Made by a program: the position numbers and the translations under genes | The notes under the pieces: model-generated | Database searches by the model: none | The model's input: only the letters and a program-made list of their open reading frames with translations | Told to the model about the DNA's origin: nothing | Part shown: positions 1 through 8,277 of the stretch, one piece after another | Position numbering within the stretch: the stretch's first letter is position 1 | Layout: each line of letters opens with the position of its first letter | Assembly (NCBI GenBank): GCA_964510855.1 | Contig: CAZEDB010000002.1 | Coordinates: forward strand, 1 to 64,000 | Direction of reading: 5' to 3' | DNA length: 64,000 bases | Source: UBA8828 sp964510855 | Lineage (GTDB): Bacteria > Verrucomicrobiota > Verrucomicrobiia > Opitutales > UBA953

Positions 1-674
1 GGGAGTCGGGTAAGATCTTCGGCATGCTCGAGACTATCTAAGGCCTCGGCTACGGTCGGCCCCTTGTACCAAGGCATGCTGGTTGCGCGCGTTACGACAT
101 TGTCTCCGTGACGAGCGGCGATGGGAATAAAGCGTAAAGCTTCGATACCGAGACTCTTGAGAAAGGCGGTGTACTCAACTTCCACGCGTTTAAAAGCCGC
201 TTCCTCATTCTTCACTAAATCCATTTTATTAACTAATACTACGATTTGCTTAATACCCAGCATGGAGAGCAAGACGGCATGTCGGCGTGACTGATCCATC
301 ACCCCTTCTTGGGCATCGATGAGGAGAAGGGCGGCGGAAGCACTTGCAGCGCCCGTCACCATATTCTTAAGAAATTCGCGGTGGCCGGGTGCGTCGATGA
401 TGGCGTAGTTGCGTCGGGCGGTGCGGAAAAAGATCCGCGTGGTATCGATGGTGATATTTTGCTCCTGTTCCTCGAGTAGGGCATCGAGCAAGAAGGCATA
501 CTCGAAATCCATTTTTTCAGCGGCGCACGCAGCTTTAACCTGGGCAATTTTTCCGTCGGGCAGGGAGTCGGTATCGTGAAGTAAGCGCCCAACGAAGGTG
601 GATTTGCCGTGGTCGACGTGGCCAACCACGACGACGTGAAGGCGTTGCAGGTCCGATTCAATAAGAGAGGGCAT
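1..674 (-). CDS. cysN: Sulfate adenylyltransferase subunit 1, N-terminal part
   Basis: This is the GTPase subunit of ATP sulfurylase, which uses GTP hydrolysis to drive formation of adenosine 5'-phosphosulfate (APS) by CysD. About 224 codons are visible; the C-terminus lies beyond the window, so I cannot say whether an APS kinase (CysC) domain is fused. The translation starts MPSLIESDLQRL and has the P-loop GHVDHGKST at about residues 18-26, the G3 motif DAPGHREF and the G4 motif NKMD. The ATG at 674 is 43 nt downstream of the cysD stop, so the two are probably co-transcribed as the last visible genes of a cysI-cysH-cysD-cysN operon. The identification rests on the motifs and the neighbour CysD. 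Confidence 0.95.
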   Translation of the reverse strand, partial: MPSLIESDLQRLHVVVVGHVDHGKSTFVGRLLHDTDSLPDGKIAQVKAACAAEKMDFEYAFLLDALLEEQEQNITIDTTRIFFRTARRNYAIIDAPGHREFLKNMVTGAASASAALLLIDAQEGVMDQSRRHAVLLSMLGIKQIVVLVNKMDLVKNEEAAFKRVEVEYTAFLKSLGIEALRFIPIAARHGDNVVTRATSMPWYKGPTVAEALDSLEHAEDLTRL

Positions 675-717
675 AAGAACTGAGCAGAAGGGTTAAGTGG
701 TAGGGCGGGCGGTTAGC

Positions 718-1575
718 TCACATGAAGCCCTTGGCACGAAGCTTCTGCATGGCATTACGTTCGTGGTGGTCTTGGGCGCGTCCTGCCCGCTCGCTGGTGC
801 GGGTTTCACGGAGTTCGGCGATGACCTCATCGAGGTTTGAGGCCTTACTGGGTACAGGATGGGTAATTGGGTGGCAACCGAGTGAACGGAAGCGTTTACC
901 GTCGCGAGCAAAATAAAGGGTCGGAATCGGAATGGCTTCGCGCCGGATGTATTCCCAGATGTCGAGTTCGGTCCACTCGAGTAAGGGTTGCACACGTATG
1001 TGGCCCCCCTTGGGTGCTCGGGTAGCAAATTGACCCCAAAACTCGGGTGGCTGATCTTTGTAATCCCAGACGCCTTCGGCGGAACGGGGCGAGAAGTGGC
1101 GCTCTTTGGCGCGGGTGGGATCTTCATCGCGGCGAATACCCGTAATCAGGGCATCCCATTTAAATTCATCGAGCGCAGCGCGTAGGGCTAGGGTTTTAAG
1201 CTCATGTGTTACCGTAACAGGGTCATGTGTGGCATAGCCTACACCGCGATTGATCGCCTCCTGGTTAATGCGAACCAGTAAATCGATACCATGTTCTTGT
1301 TTGGCCCATTCGCGGAAGGTGTACATTTCCGGGAATTCGTAAGTGGTATCAATATGAAGAAGAGGAAAGGGAACTTTTCCGGCAAAGGCTTTACGGGCTA
1401 ACCAGATTAAGACGTTAGAATCTTTACCCATCGACCAAGGCATACAGACATTGCGGAAGTTTCGGAAAGCTTCGCGAAAGATGTGAATCGAAGTTTGTTC
1501 GAGCCGGGTGAGATGATCCATCGGAGGGACAATTCCCTTTGTGCTGTCGTGAGTTTTAGCGCTAGATAAGTTCAT
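718..1575 (-). CDS. cysD: Sulfate adenylyltransferase subunit 2
   Basis: This is the catalytic ATP sulfurylase subunit, which joins sulfate to ATP to give APS in the cytoplasm together with CysN. The protein is up to 285 aa and has the PP-loop motif SMGKDS at about residues 48-53, as expected for the PAPS-reductase-like fold. The ATG at 1575 overlaps the cysH stop as ATGA, which supports this start by translational coupling. A second Met at 1521 (MDHLTRLEQ) matches where most CysD proteins begin, so the first 18 residues may be untranslated or an extension. cysN follows after 43 nt. Confidence 0.95.
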   Translation of the reverse strand: MNLSSAKTHDSTKGIVPPMDHLTRLEQTSIHIFREAFRNFRNVCMPWSMGKDSNVLIWLARKAFAGKVPFPLLHIDTTYEFPEMYTFREWAKQEHGIDLLVRINQEAINRGVGYATHDPVTVTHELKTLALRAALDEFKWDALITGIRRDEDPTRAKERHFSPRSAEGVWDYKDQPPEFWGQFATRAPKGGHIRVQPLLEWTELDIWEYIRREAIPIPTLYFARDGKRFRSLGCHPITHPVPSKASNLDEVIAELRETRTSERAGRAQDHHERNAMQKLRAKGFM

Positions 1576-2333
1576 TGAGAGAGAGTTTTAGTTCGGTTAT
1601 GAAGCCCACACTCAGTTTTTTCAAAGCCTGGCCAGCGACCACCTCGTTCGTTGTCACCTTCGCCACATCGCGTGCAAACTGAGCATCCAATGGAAGTGTA
1701 TCCTCTGTCATGTAAAATATTATAGGGCAAGCGGTTTTCCTTAAGATACGACCAAACTTGTTCACGCGTCCAATCGGCTAAGGGGTTAAGTTTCCAAGCC
1801 AGGGAGCCATCTTGACGCTGGGCTTCATCTAAAAAAGGTGTAGCCGCACGAGTGGCTGAACCGTCACGTCGTAGACCGGTAATCCATAGGTCAAGCGTTT
1901 GTAATTTTCGTCCGAGCGGCGCGACTTTACGGAGCCCACAGCACGCATCTGGATCGCGTTCCCAAAGACGGTCACCGTGAAGCCGGGCTTGTTCGGTTAG
2001 GCTTAAGTCGGGCAAGACGGATTCGACCGTAATACCTAAGTGGTCTTGGAGAACCGATTTGAGTTCGATGGTCTCGCGAAAGAGAAGTCCAGTATCGAGG
2101 CTAAAGGCAGGCAGCGGAAGCTTACGACGTTTAGCGAGATGGAGAATGGCAATGCCCGCGGGTTGAAAGCTGGTGCCAATGGCAGCGCGAGCGCCGAAGC
2201 GCTCCCATGCCCAGGCTAAGCGATCTTCGGCAGAAAGCGCTGCCAGCTTTTGATTAAGCGCAGGCAACTCTCCCGCATCAAGCTGGGTAGGTGCCGACCG
2301 CGCGCGCAGCCAATGGGTGAGCCGTCGTAGCAT
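1572..2333 (-). CDS. cysH: Adenylylsulfate (APS) reductase, iron-sulfur type
   Basis: This thioredoxin-dependent enzyme reduces activated sulfate to sulfite. The protein is 253 aa from the ATG at 2333. It has a CC pair at residues 131-132, a CxxC at 217-220 and a C-terminal ECGLH with the catalytic Cys at about 242. In this family the CC/CxxC set binds a 4Fe-4S cluster and marks enzymes that take APS directly, rather than PAPS. No APS kinase gene is visible here, which fits. The start was chosen because TAATG joins the cysI stop and this ATG by one shared base; a longer reading frame begins inside cysI. The stop overlaps the cysD start. Confidence 0.93.
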   Translation of the reverse strand: MLRRLTHWLRARSAPTQLDAGELPALNQKLAALSAEDRLAWAWERFGARAAIGTSFQPAGIAILHLAKRRKLPLPAFSLDTGLLFRETIELKSVLQDHLGITVESVLPDLSLTEQARLHGDRLWERDPDACCGLRKVAPLGRKLQTLDLWITGLRRDGSATRAATPFLDEAQRQDGSLAWKLNPLADWTREQVWSYLKENRLPYNILHDRGYTSIGCSVCTRCGEGDNERGGRWPGFEKTECGLHNRTKTLSQ

Positions 2334-4069
2334 TAGGCTTGGGAAGGTGCCGGCCAGATGTCCGCCGTGGCATCGGTCCAATCACCAAAACCTTGTCCGT
2401 TAACCCGCTCGTGGGAGTAACGCTGGAAAAGTTCACCCAAGACCGCAGGAATCTCGTCGATAGGTACTGACTCACGCCAGTTGCGGGCGAGACGTGTTCC
2501 TTGGCGATTACCGCCGAGGAGAACATTATACTTTCCAGGTGCTTTGCCGATGATGCCGATTTCGGCACTGTAGGGCCGGGCGCAGCCATTCGGGCAGCCC
2601 GTCATGCGTACCACGAGTTCTTCGCCACCGACCCCGGCGCCATCTTGTGCCTCGGCAATACGCTCAAGTAAGCGAGGGAAGACACGCTCCGATTCAGCTA
2701 ACGATAAACCACAGGTGGGTAGAGCGGGGCAGGCCATGCCGCGGCCACGAATCAATCCTGGGGCAAAAACCGAGGCGCAACCATGTTCACGCAGCAGGGT
2801 ATCAATCGCGGCTTTATCGCTATCCTTAATATCGGAGAGGATGAGGTTTTGTGTAGCGCTGAGACGGAAGGTCGCACCGAAGCGTTCGGCAATGAGACGG
2901 AGCGCTGTCATCAAACGGTAGTCGCCCGCATCTTTGATTCGCCCGGTCTCGATGAAAAGTCCGAGATAGGAAAGGCCCTCGGCTTGACGGAACCAACCGA
3001 AGGGGTCGCCTTGACCGACAAAGGCGAAGGGGCGTGCTGGGGCGAGCGGCGCACCGAGACGTGCAGCGAGTTGGTCCTTAAACCAGGCTACCCCCTTCTC
3101 TTGTAAGACATACTTGAGGCGAGCGTGTTTGCGATCAGTTCGGTCGCCCCATTCACGGTGAGTCTCAACCACGGCTACGGAGGCGGCAAGGAGTTGAGCA
3201 CGGGGTACAAAACCGATGACATCGGCCAAGCGAGGATAGGTTTGTTTGTTGCCGTGAGATGTTCCGAGGCCGCCGCCCGCGAGCAGATTGTAACCGATAA
3301 GTTTACCGTTTTCTACAATCGCTACCCAGCCCAGATCGTTGGTGAAAATGTCGGTGTCGTTATTAGGGGGTAAGGCAAAGCCGGTTTTAAACTTACGCGG
3401 CAGGTAGGTTTTTCCGTAGAGTGGATCGGTAGGAATACCCGAGGCATCGTCTTCAGCAGGAGGTGGGGCGTAGGGATTAGGTTGGTCACCGCGGGCACGG
3501 GCCACAACTGCACCGAGCCCAAGATCGAGTTGGACACCATCAACCCAAATCGAGTGATAGGCGGTGGTGCGGGGAAGGAGAACGGTGGTGACGGCAAACG
3601 CATCGTCTTCAATCGCCTGAGTAATGCTGTCGACCGGAGGTGCGGTGGGCGCGGTGACATTGCGATTCACGTCGCCACAGGTAGCGAGGGTGGTGCTTAA
3701 GGCTTCGTTGATGGATTTAATCAATGGGCCAATGCCGCGTTGGAGCACGCCGTGAAACTGAAAGGTTTGGCGCGAAGTGATGCGTAAGGTTCCGTTGGCA
3801 AAACGTCGAGCGAGCTCATCGTAGACGAGGTATTGAGCAGCTGGGACAATTCCCCCGGTCTGACGCGTCCGCACCATGACGGAGTACTCTTTCCCCGTCT
3901 TACGTTTATCACGATCGTCCTGCTGGTAGATACCGTGAAACTTAATAAACTGCTCGTCGTCGCCGCTAAAACGGTCCGCCTCAGGGTTGGCTAGGGTTTC
4001 GCGGATGGTTCCACGTAAATCGGGCTTTTCAGCCTTAAGCAGCTCATTCTTGGCTAGGGGCTTTTCCAT
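2333..4069 (-). CDS. cysI: Sulfite reductase hemoprotein subunit
   Basis: This enzyme reduces sulfite to sulfide with six electrons at a siroheme coupled to a 4Fe-4S cluster. The protein is 578 aa, close to the 570 aa of known CysI. The paired cluster ligands are visible: CPALPTC (Cys at about 447 and 453) and GCPNGC (about 492 and 496). The N-terminal half has the FHGIYQQDDRD and RQTFQFHG blocks typical of CysI. No CysJ flavoprotein gene is in the window, so the electron donor may be encoded elsewhere or may be ferredoxin; this is inference. It is the first gene of the minus-strand cys operon and faces the siroheme methyltransferase gene across a short divergent region. Confidence 0.95.
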   Translation of the reverse strand: MEKPLAKNELLKAEKPDLRGTIRETLANPEADRFSGDDEQFIKFHGIYQQDDRDKRKTGKEYSVMVRTRQTGGIVPAAQYLVYDELARRFANGTLRITSRQTFQFHGVLQRGIGPLIKSINEALSTTLATCGDVNRNVTAPTAPPVDSITQAIEDDAFAVTTVLLPRTTAYHSIWVDGVQLDLGLGAVVARARGDQPNPYAPPPAEDDASGIPTDPLYGKTYLPRKFKTGFALPPNNDTDIFTNDLGWVAIVENGKLIGYNLLAGGGLGTSHGNKQTYPRLADVIGFVPRAQLLAASVAVVETHREWGDRTDRKHARLKYVLQEKGVAWFKDQLAARLGAPLAPARPFAFVGQGDPFGWFRQAEGLSYLGLFIETGRIKDAGDYRLMTALRLIAERFGATFRLSATQNLILSDIKDSDKAAIDTLLREHGCASVFAPGLIRGRGMACPALPTCGLSLAESERVFPRLLERIAEAQDGAGVGGEELVVRMTGCPNGCARPYSAEIGIIGKAPGKYNVLLGGNRQGTRLARNWRESVPIDEIPAVLGELFQRYSHERVNGQGFGDWTDATADIWPAPSQA

Positions 4070-4080
4070 ATAAGGTTAAT

Positions 4081-4118
4081 GTTGACTAAATAGGTAATGA
4101 AATCAGGATTAGGTCAAC
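4081..4118. promoter_or_regulatory. Inverted repeat in divergent cysI/cobA region, possible operator
   Basis: GTTGAC at 4081-4086 is mirrored by GTCAAC at 4113-4118; extended arms are GTTGAC-TAA and TTAGGTCAAC. The arms also look like -35 elements (TTGACT on plus, TTGACC on minus), although no strong -10 follows on either strand. The repeat fills the gap between cysI (start 4069) and the ATG of the methyltransferase at 4130. A shared operator for two co-needed genes is an inference. Confidence 0.4.
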
Positions 4119-4129
4119 TTGAATCGTGC

Positions 4130-4888
4130 ATGACCCAAATAGCACCAGGTAGCGTGACCTTTGTTGGGGCAGGTCCCGGCTCAGCGGATTTAATCACCGT
4201 TAGGGGGTTACGTGTCCTGCAGCAGGCAGAAGTTGTGATTTATGATGCCTTACCTGGGGATGATCTCTTGATTGAGTTCCCCGCAAATGCTGTCCGAGTC
4301 CCGGTGGGTAAGCGCTGTGGTCATCACTCGGCCACGCAGGCTGAAATTCATCAACAACTGCTGGAGCACGCGGGAGCGGGTAAGCGCGTGGTCCGTCTCA
4401 AAGGGGGTGACCCTGGGGTCTTTGGCCGGCTCGGCGAAGAAATGATTTTTCTTAACGAACATGGCATTCCTTGGTCAGTGGTACCAGGAGTTACTGCCTC
4501 AGTTGCGGGAGCAGCCACGGCTGGTTTTCCTTTAACTCATCGCGGCGTGACCATGGCAGTTACTTTTTTAACCGGCCATTGTGCGGATGGACGCCAAGCC
4601 GACTTACGTCCTTTCGTCGCTACCGGTGCCACCTTGTGTCTTTACATGGGGGCAAAGCACTTAACGCAAACGGCGGTGGACTTACTAGCAGCTGGTCAAT
4701 CGCCCGCGACTCCAGTGGCCTTGCTCTCGCGGGTTTCTCAAGCTGATGAATCACTGCGTACGGTCGAACTGCATGAAATTGCCTCAGGCCAGATAGACCC
4801 AGCTGGCTTGCCTACGCCCCTGCTTATTGTGGTGGGCGAGGTGGTGCGTTTAGGTTTGGTGCGTGAATTAAGCCGACAGTTAGTTTAG
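4130..4888 (+). CDS. cobA: Uroporphyrinogen-III C-methyltransferase (SUMT)
   Basis: This enzyme adds two methyl groups from S-adenosylmethionine to uroporphyrinogen III, giving precorrin-2, the branch point to siroheme and cobalamin. About 252 aa, the usual size for a stand-alone SUMT. Visible motifs are VGAGPGSADLITVRG near the N-terminus and VRLKGGDPGVFGRLGEE in the middle, both diagnostic. There is no fused precorrin-2 dehydrogenase or HemD domain. The frame is open from an ATG at 4097, but the ATG at 4130 leaves room for a promoter opposite cysI and puts the conserved core close to the N-terminus, so I prefer it. The divergent cysI needs siroheme, so the product fits its setting. Confidence 0.92.
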   Translation: MTQIAPGSVTFVGAGPGSADLITVRGLRVLQQAEVVIYDALPGDDLLIEFPANAVRVPVGKRCGHHSATQAEIHQQLLEHAGAGKRVVRLKGGDPGVFGRLGEEMIFLNEHGIPWSVVPGVTASVAGAATAGFPLTHRGVTMAVTFLTGHCADGRQADLRPFVATGATLCLYMGAKHLTQTAVDLLAAGQSPATPVALLSRVSQADESLRTVELHEIASGQIDPAGLPTPLLIVVGEVVRLGLVRELSRQLV

Positions 4889-4916
4889 AAATTTTTCTCA
4901 GAAAACCCGCGATACC

Positions 4917-5696
4917 CTAAGCCTGTGAGCGGTAATTGTGGGCTAATATCCTGACTAGTTGCGGATGTTCACCCAGCAAGGGTGTGATTTGCCAGGTAAC
5001 ATGGGCAGGGGCATGTTGGGCGCAGAGGGTAGCGACATCGCCACCCGGCCCAGCGTGCCGTCCGGGTAAGATAAATAACATCAAGATGACAACTTTGCCC
5101 TGAGCGCCTGCTATCGCGTCAGCTAGCATGGGTTCATTAAAAGCATATTCGGGTCCGGCCCGACGCTCCATTGCACAGCCGCGTAATTCATCGCTACTTA
5201 AATGAAGTTTCTGTCGGAGTCTGGCTGCCAGATCTTCCCGCGCTGCGGTAACTTCGCGAATGGGACTGCCATGGTCACAGAGCAAGACGGTGCCGCTACC
5301 GGGTGTCCAGCCCGTGGACTTCAAATGATCGTGAAGTAGCTCAACTAAGGCGTCCTCATTTCCGGGTGACCAAAGTGTGGGAAACATGTTGAGCTGCACA
5401 CCTACCGCTTGTGCTCGCTCAGGTAGAAATTCGGTGAGGGCTAAGCTCGGACCAATGAAAAGCGGGAGAAGGTCGAGCTCGCGTATGCCTTCGGCATGAC
5501 GTTGACGCGCGAAAGGTTCGAAGGTTTGCGCTGGGGTGCCGTTTAAAAGTGCAGGGTCAATTTTATCGCTATGAAGAACGGATACGGGCGTAACGGGGTG
5601 GCCGAGAATTCGGCTAAGGTTGTCGGCCAAGGTGCGCAGCCCAAGGGTCGCTGCAGGTTGAAGCGAACCATTGTCGGCGAGTAAAATTGGCTTCAT
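4917..5696 (-). CDS. CbiX/SirB-type sirohydrochlorin chelatase
   Basis: The 259 aa protein has two related halves, as in two-domain CbiX/SirB chelatases that insert iron or cobalt into sirohydrochlorin. The first half begins ILLADNGSL (an Asn where many members have His), the second has VLLCDHGSP at about residue 138, which keeps the presumed metal-binding His. LPLFIGPS and LFILPGRHAGPGGD fit the conserved loops. It is convergent with the SUMT gene, and together with CysI it suggests siroheme rather than cobalamin production. A precorrin-2 dehydrogenase is not encoded in the window. Iron versus cobalt specificity cannot be read from the sequence. Confidence 0.8.
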   Translation of the reverse strand: MKPILLADNGSLQPAATLGLRTLADNLSRILGHPVTPVSVLHSDKIDPALLNGTPAQTFEPFARQRHAEGIRELDLLPLFIGPSLALTEFLPERAQAVGVQLNMFPTLWSPGNEDALVELLHDHLKSTGWTPGSGTVLLCDHGSPIREVTAAREDLAARLRQKLHLSSDELRGCAMERRAGPEYAFNEPMLADAIAGAQGKVVILMLFILPGRHAGPGGDVATLCAQHAPAHVTWQITPLLGEHPQLVRILAHNYRSQA

Positions 5697-5775
5697 GGGA
5701 TTTTTACGGTGGGCTGCTAAGATAGACCTGCCCTAGGGAAAGACTAATAACTTAAGAGGCAAGGGCGACTCCGTT

Positions 5776-5830
5776 AAGCTCGCTGGCTTAGCCGCCAATC
5801 AATCGGAGCCAGGCGCTAGCTTGGTTTTTC
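5776..5830 (+). other. Hairpin followed by T-run between divergent genes
   Basis: AAGCTCGCTGGCT (5776-5788) can pair imperfectly with AGCCAGGCGCTAGCTT (5807-5822), and GGTTTTTC follows. This resembles an intrinsic terminator on the plus strand, yet no plus-strand gene lies just upstream: the neighbour on the left is transcribed leftwards. It could end a small RNA, attenuate the leader of the thioredoxin-like gene at 5875, or be chance. Confidence 0.3.
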
Positions 5831-5874
5831 ATATTGCCCGTAAAGAGGGGTAGGTTTAATAACATCTTAACCCC

Positions 5875-6648
5875 ATGAGACACCTCGTCGCCCTCCTCCT
5901 AACCCCGATTGCAGCTTTTGCTGCCGAGGGTTGGCTCACCGATCTCGACGCTGCTAAGAAACAAGCCGCAGCTGAGAAAAAAGACATCCTGGTCGACTTT
6001 ACCGGCAGCGATTGGTGCGGCTGGTGCATTAAGCTCGATAAGGAAGTTTTTAATACGCCGGCTTTCAAGGCCCAGAAAGACTTTGTCTTGGTTTACCTTG
6101 ATTTCCCCCGCAATAAAGAGATTCCTGCCGACCAAAAAGCTAAGAGCGAGGCGCTTTCAAAGGCTTGGGGTATCCAAGGTTTTCCCACCATTGTTTTAGC
6201 CAATGCCCAAGGTGAGCCTTATGCTCAGACGGGTTACAAGCCCGGCGGCCCTGAAGCTTACTTGGCCCATCTTGCGGAATTAAAGAAACAAAATACCCCC
6301 GAAGGGATTAAGGCCTTGGCTGCTGAGCGTGAAGAGCGTGTAGCCCTTACTAAGCAGCGTGAAGCGCGCGGTGCTAAGATGCGCGCTGCGATTGCCGCCA
6401 AGGATTTTAATGCCGCCGCTCAGATTATCGAAGAAAACTTCCCAGCGGACATGCCCAATCGTTTGCTAGCGATTAAGTTGAACCAGGCTGGAGTCTCGAT
6501 GCAGATTGATCCTGAAAACAAGACCCGCGCTTTGGCTCTTTTAGAAGAGGCCGCTAAAGCTGCCGAGGGTAACGAGCGTGCTCTAAAGAATATTGCGATG
6601 TTGAGAGAGCGTATTGCCAACCAGGGTAAGGCACCTGCGACCAAGTAA
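5875..6648 (+). CDS. Secreted thioredoxin-fold protein
   Basis: The 257 aa protein has a signal peptide (MRHLVALLLTPIAAFA, cleavage near residue 17) and a thioredoxin-like domain over about residues 20-140. The active site is DWCGWC, with Cys at about 48 and 51, and a later GFPTIVL carries the expected cis-Pro. It should act in the periplasm as a disulfide reductase or isomerase. The last 110 residues form an Ala/Glu/Lys-rich helical tail of unknown role. It resembles the thioredoxin_7/DUF255-like proteins. It stands alone on the plus strand between minus-strand genes. The partner proteins cannot be named; the ccsBA gene 10 kb away is one possible pathway to check. Confidence 0.8.
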   Translation: MRHLVALLLTPIAAFAAEGWLTDLDAAKKQAAAEKKDILVDFTGSDWCGWCIKLDKEVFNTPAFKAQKDFVLVYLDFPRNKEIPADQKAKSEALSKAWGIQGFPTIVLANAQGEPYAQTGYKPGGPEAYLAHLAELKKQNTPEGIKALAAEREERVALTKQREARGAKMRAAIAAKDFNAAAQIIEENFPADMPNRLLAIKLNQAGVSMQIDPENKTRALALLEEAAKAAEGNERALKNIAMLRERIANQGKAPATK

Positions 6649-6656
6649 CGCCGTTC

Positions 6657-7517
6657 TTAGCTCAAGAACGTTTGTATGGGCGCCGAGAGGATATCCTCAG
6701 GCGCCCATCCTTTTTGTCTTAGAGACTGAATGGACAGATGGCCGGCGCGTTTAGCGAGCCGCTTACCTTCCGAGTCTGTAACTAAAGGGGCGTGGGCCCA
6801 CAGGGGAGGTGTCCATTTTAACGCGCGGTAGATTAAGAGTTGTCGCGCAGTAGAGAGCAGTAGGTCAGCTCCTCTTACGACTTCGGTGATGCCCATGGCA
6901 TGATCATCGGCCACCACGGCGAGTTCATAGGCAGGATAACCATCACGTCGCCACACCAAGAAATCACCGAAGTCTTCTCCGGCTGTAAACTTATGGGGTC
7001 CGCTTAGGGCGTCCGTGAATTCGATGCGCTCGCCGTCGGGTACACGAAAACGCCAGTTAGTTCCTTGCGGTGTCGTCGCCTCTTTGCCGGCTGACAGGTC
7101 GGGGCGCAGTTCAATGGGAAAAATCGGTTCAGCATCGTCCTCCGCATGCGGTGCAGTGAGCGCGCGCGCAACGTCGTTACGCGATTTGTCGCAAGGGTAG
7201 AGGCAGCCAGTGGCATGTAGGGCCTGCCAGACTTGAGTGAAAAGCGGTAAGCGTTGCGACTGGCTATAGGGTGCGTGGGGTCCGCCACAGTCAGGACCTT
7301 CCTGCCAGGTTATGCCAAGCCACTTAAGGTCATCGAGCGCTGCTTGCGTGAACTCAGGACGGCATCGAGTTACGTCGAGATCTTCAATGCGGAGTAGGAG
7401 GGTGCCCTGGGTTTGTTGAGCACGTTTGGCAGCGAGCGCAAAGGTACGAGCATGACCCACGTGGAGGTAACCTGTGGGGGTGGGAGCAAGACGGCCGCGA
7501 TAGGCGGAAGACGCCAT
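6657..7517 (-). CDS. gluQ: Glutamyl-Q tRNA(Asp) synthetase
   Basis: This truncated GluRS paralog attaches glutamate to queuosine at position 34 of tRNA(Asp). The 286 aa length is right, with only the catalytic domain present. The HIGH box is HVGH at residues 19-22, followed by LLLRIEDLDVTRC. The KMSKS position reads KRLAKR. The zinc site of the E. coli enzyme looks degenerate: the usual Cys-x-Cys reads PCDKSR, so the second Cys is Lys, and the later YPGTC-type block reads FPIELRP. It is last in a minus-strand run, 2 nt after the nif3 stop. The family is clear; whether the zinc-free form keeps the same substrate is not. Confidence 0.88.
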   Translation of the reverse strand: MASSAYRGRLAPTPTGYLHVGHARTFALAAKRAQQTQGTLLLRIEDLDVTRCRPEFTQAALDDLKWLGITWQEGPDCGGPHAPYSQSQRLPLFTQVWQALHATGCLYPCDKSRNDVARALTAPHAEDDAEPIFPIELRPDLSAGKEATTPQGTNWRFRVPDGERIEFTDALSGPHKFTAGEDFGDFLVWRRDGYPAYELAVVADDHAMGITEVVRGADLLLSTARQLLIYRALKWTPPLWAHAPLVTDSEGKRLAKRAGHLSIQSLRQKGWAPEDILSAPIQTFLS

Positions 7518-7519
7518 GA

Positions 7520-8275
7520 TTAAAGAGGATTACGCGTCCGTATAAACGTCCAACCCAGACCTGCTTCCTTCGCTACGGATTCGGCGAGGGCCTGAACCCC
7601 CCAAGTCTCGGTAGCGTAATGCCCGCATGGATATAAATTCCAACCCTGCTCGTGCGCATCGTTGTAATGTTCCTCGCGTAGCTCGCCTGTAATCAGCGTG
7701 TCGCACTTGAGATCCTTTAGGTAGGGTAGAGCTGAACGTCCGCTACCTGAGAGAATAGCGATACGTTTGGGGTGGGCGGAGCCGTGTTCGATGGCGGTAA
7801 AGCTCTTAGGGTAATCTTTTTTAAGGCGTTGGGTTAGGGTACGGCGGGCAATGCCTTGGCAAAGCAGGGCAATAGGTGTCCCTTCAAAATCAAGAAACCA
7901 GCGCTGAGATTTGAGACCTAGACGTTGGGCAATAATCGCATTATTCCCTATCTCAGGGTGGGCATCGAGGGGGAGGTGGCTGGAGTAGAGTGAAAGTCCG
8001 AGTCGTCTTAAGGTAGCTCGGCGCGCATTTAAGGTAGCCGCACCTGGAAGGGTAGGCTTCCAGTGGATGCCGTGATGAACGATTAAAAAATCTACCCCGG
8101 CCCGCGCCGCTTGTTCAAAAACTTCTGTGCCCGCATCAACCGCAGCCCCGATTTTTTTTACCCGCTTTCGGCTATCGTATTGAAGGCCGTTGCGCGCACC
8201 GGGAAAATCCTCAATCGATTTGCGTCGGGTTAAGCTGTCGCAACGTCGGGCTAACTCGCGAGGGGTGAGCGACAT
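7520..8275 (-). CDS. NIF3/YbgI family dinuclear-metal protein
   Basis: This 251 aa protein belongs to the widespread NIF3-like (DUF34) family, which forms toroidal hexamers around a pair of metal ions. The family has been linked to metal handling and to GTP-cyclohydrolase-I-like (FolE2-like) annotations, but its role is unsettled. Metal-binding features are visible: DFLIVHHGIHW (residues about 62-72) and, near the C-terminus, EEHYNDAHEQG and CGHYATE. The length matches the short, single-domain bacterial version. It lies 2 nt downstream of the LolA-like gene and 2 nt upstream of gluQ, so all three are probably on one transcript. Confidence 0.85.
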   Translation of the reverse strand: MSLTPRELARRCDSLTRRKSIEDFPGARNGLQYDSRKRVKKIGAAVDAGTEVFEQAARAGVDFLIVHHGIHWKPTLPGAATLNARRATLRRLGLSLYSSHLPLDAHPEIGNNAIIAQRLGLKSQRWFLDFEGTPIALLCQGIARRTLTQRLKKDYPKSFTAIEHGSAHPKRIAILSGSGRSALPYLKDLKCDTLITGELREEHYNDAHEQGWNLYPCGHYATETWGVQALAESVAKEAGLGWTFIRTRNPL

Positions 8276-8277
8276 TT

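Noticed and set aside
5700..5830. Possible cobalamin riboswitch in the gap between the chelatase and thioredoxin-like genes
   Set aside because: Only short fragments such as GACCTGCCC and GAGCCAGG resemble B12-box parts; order and spacing do not fit.
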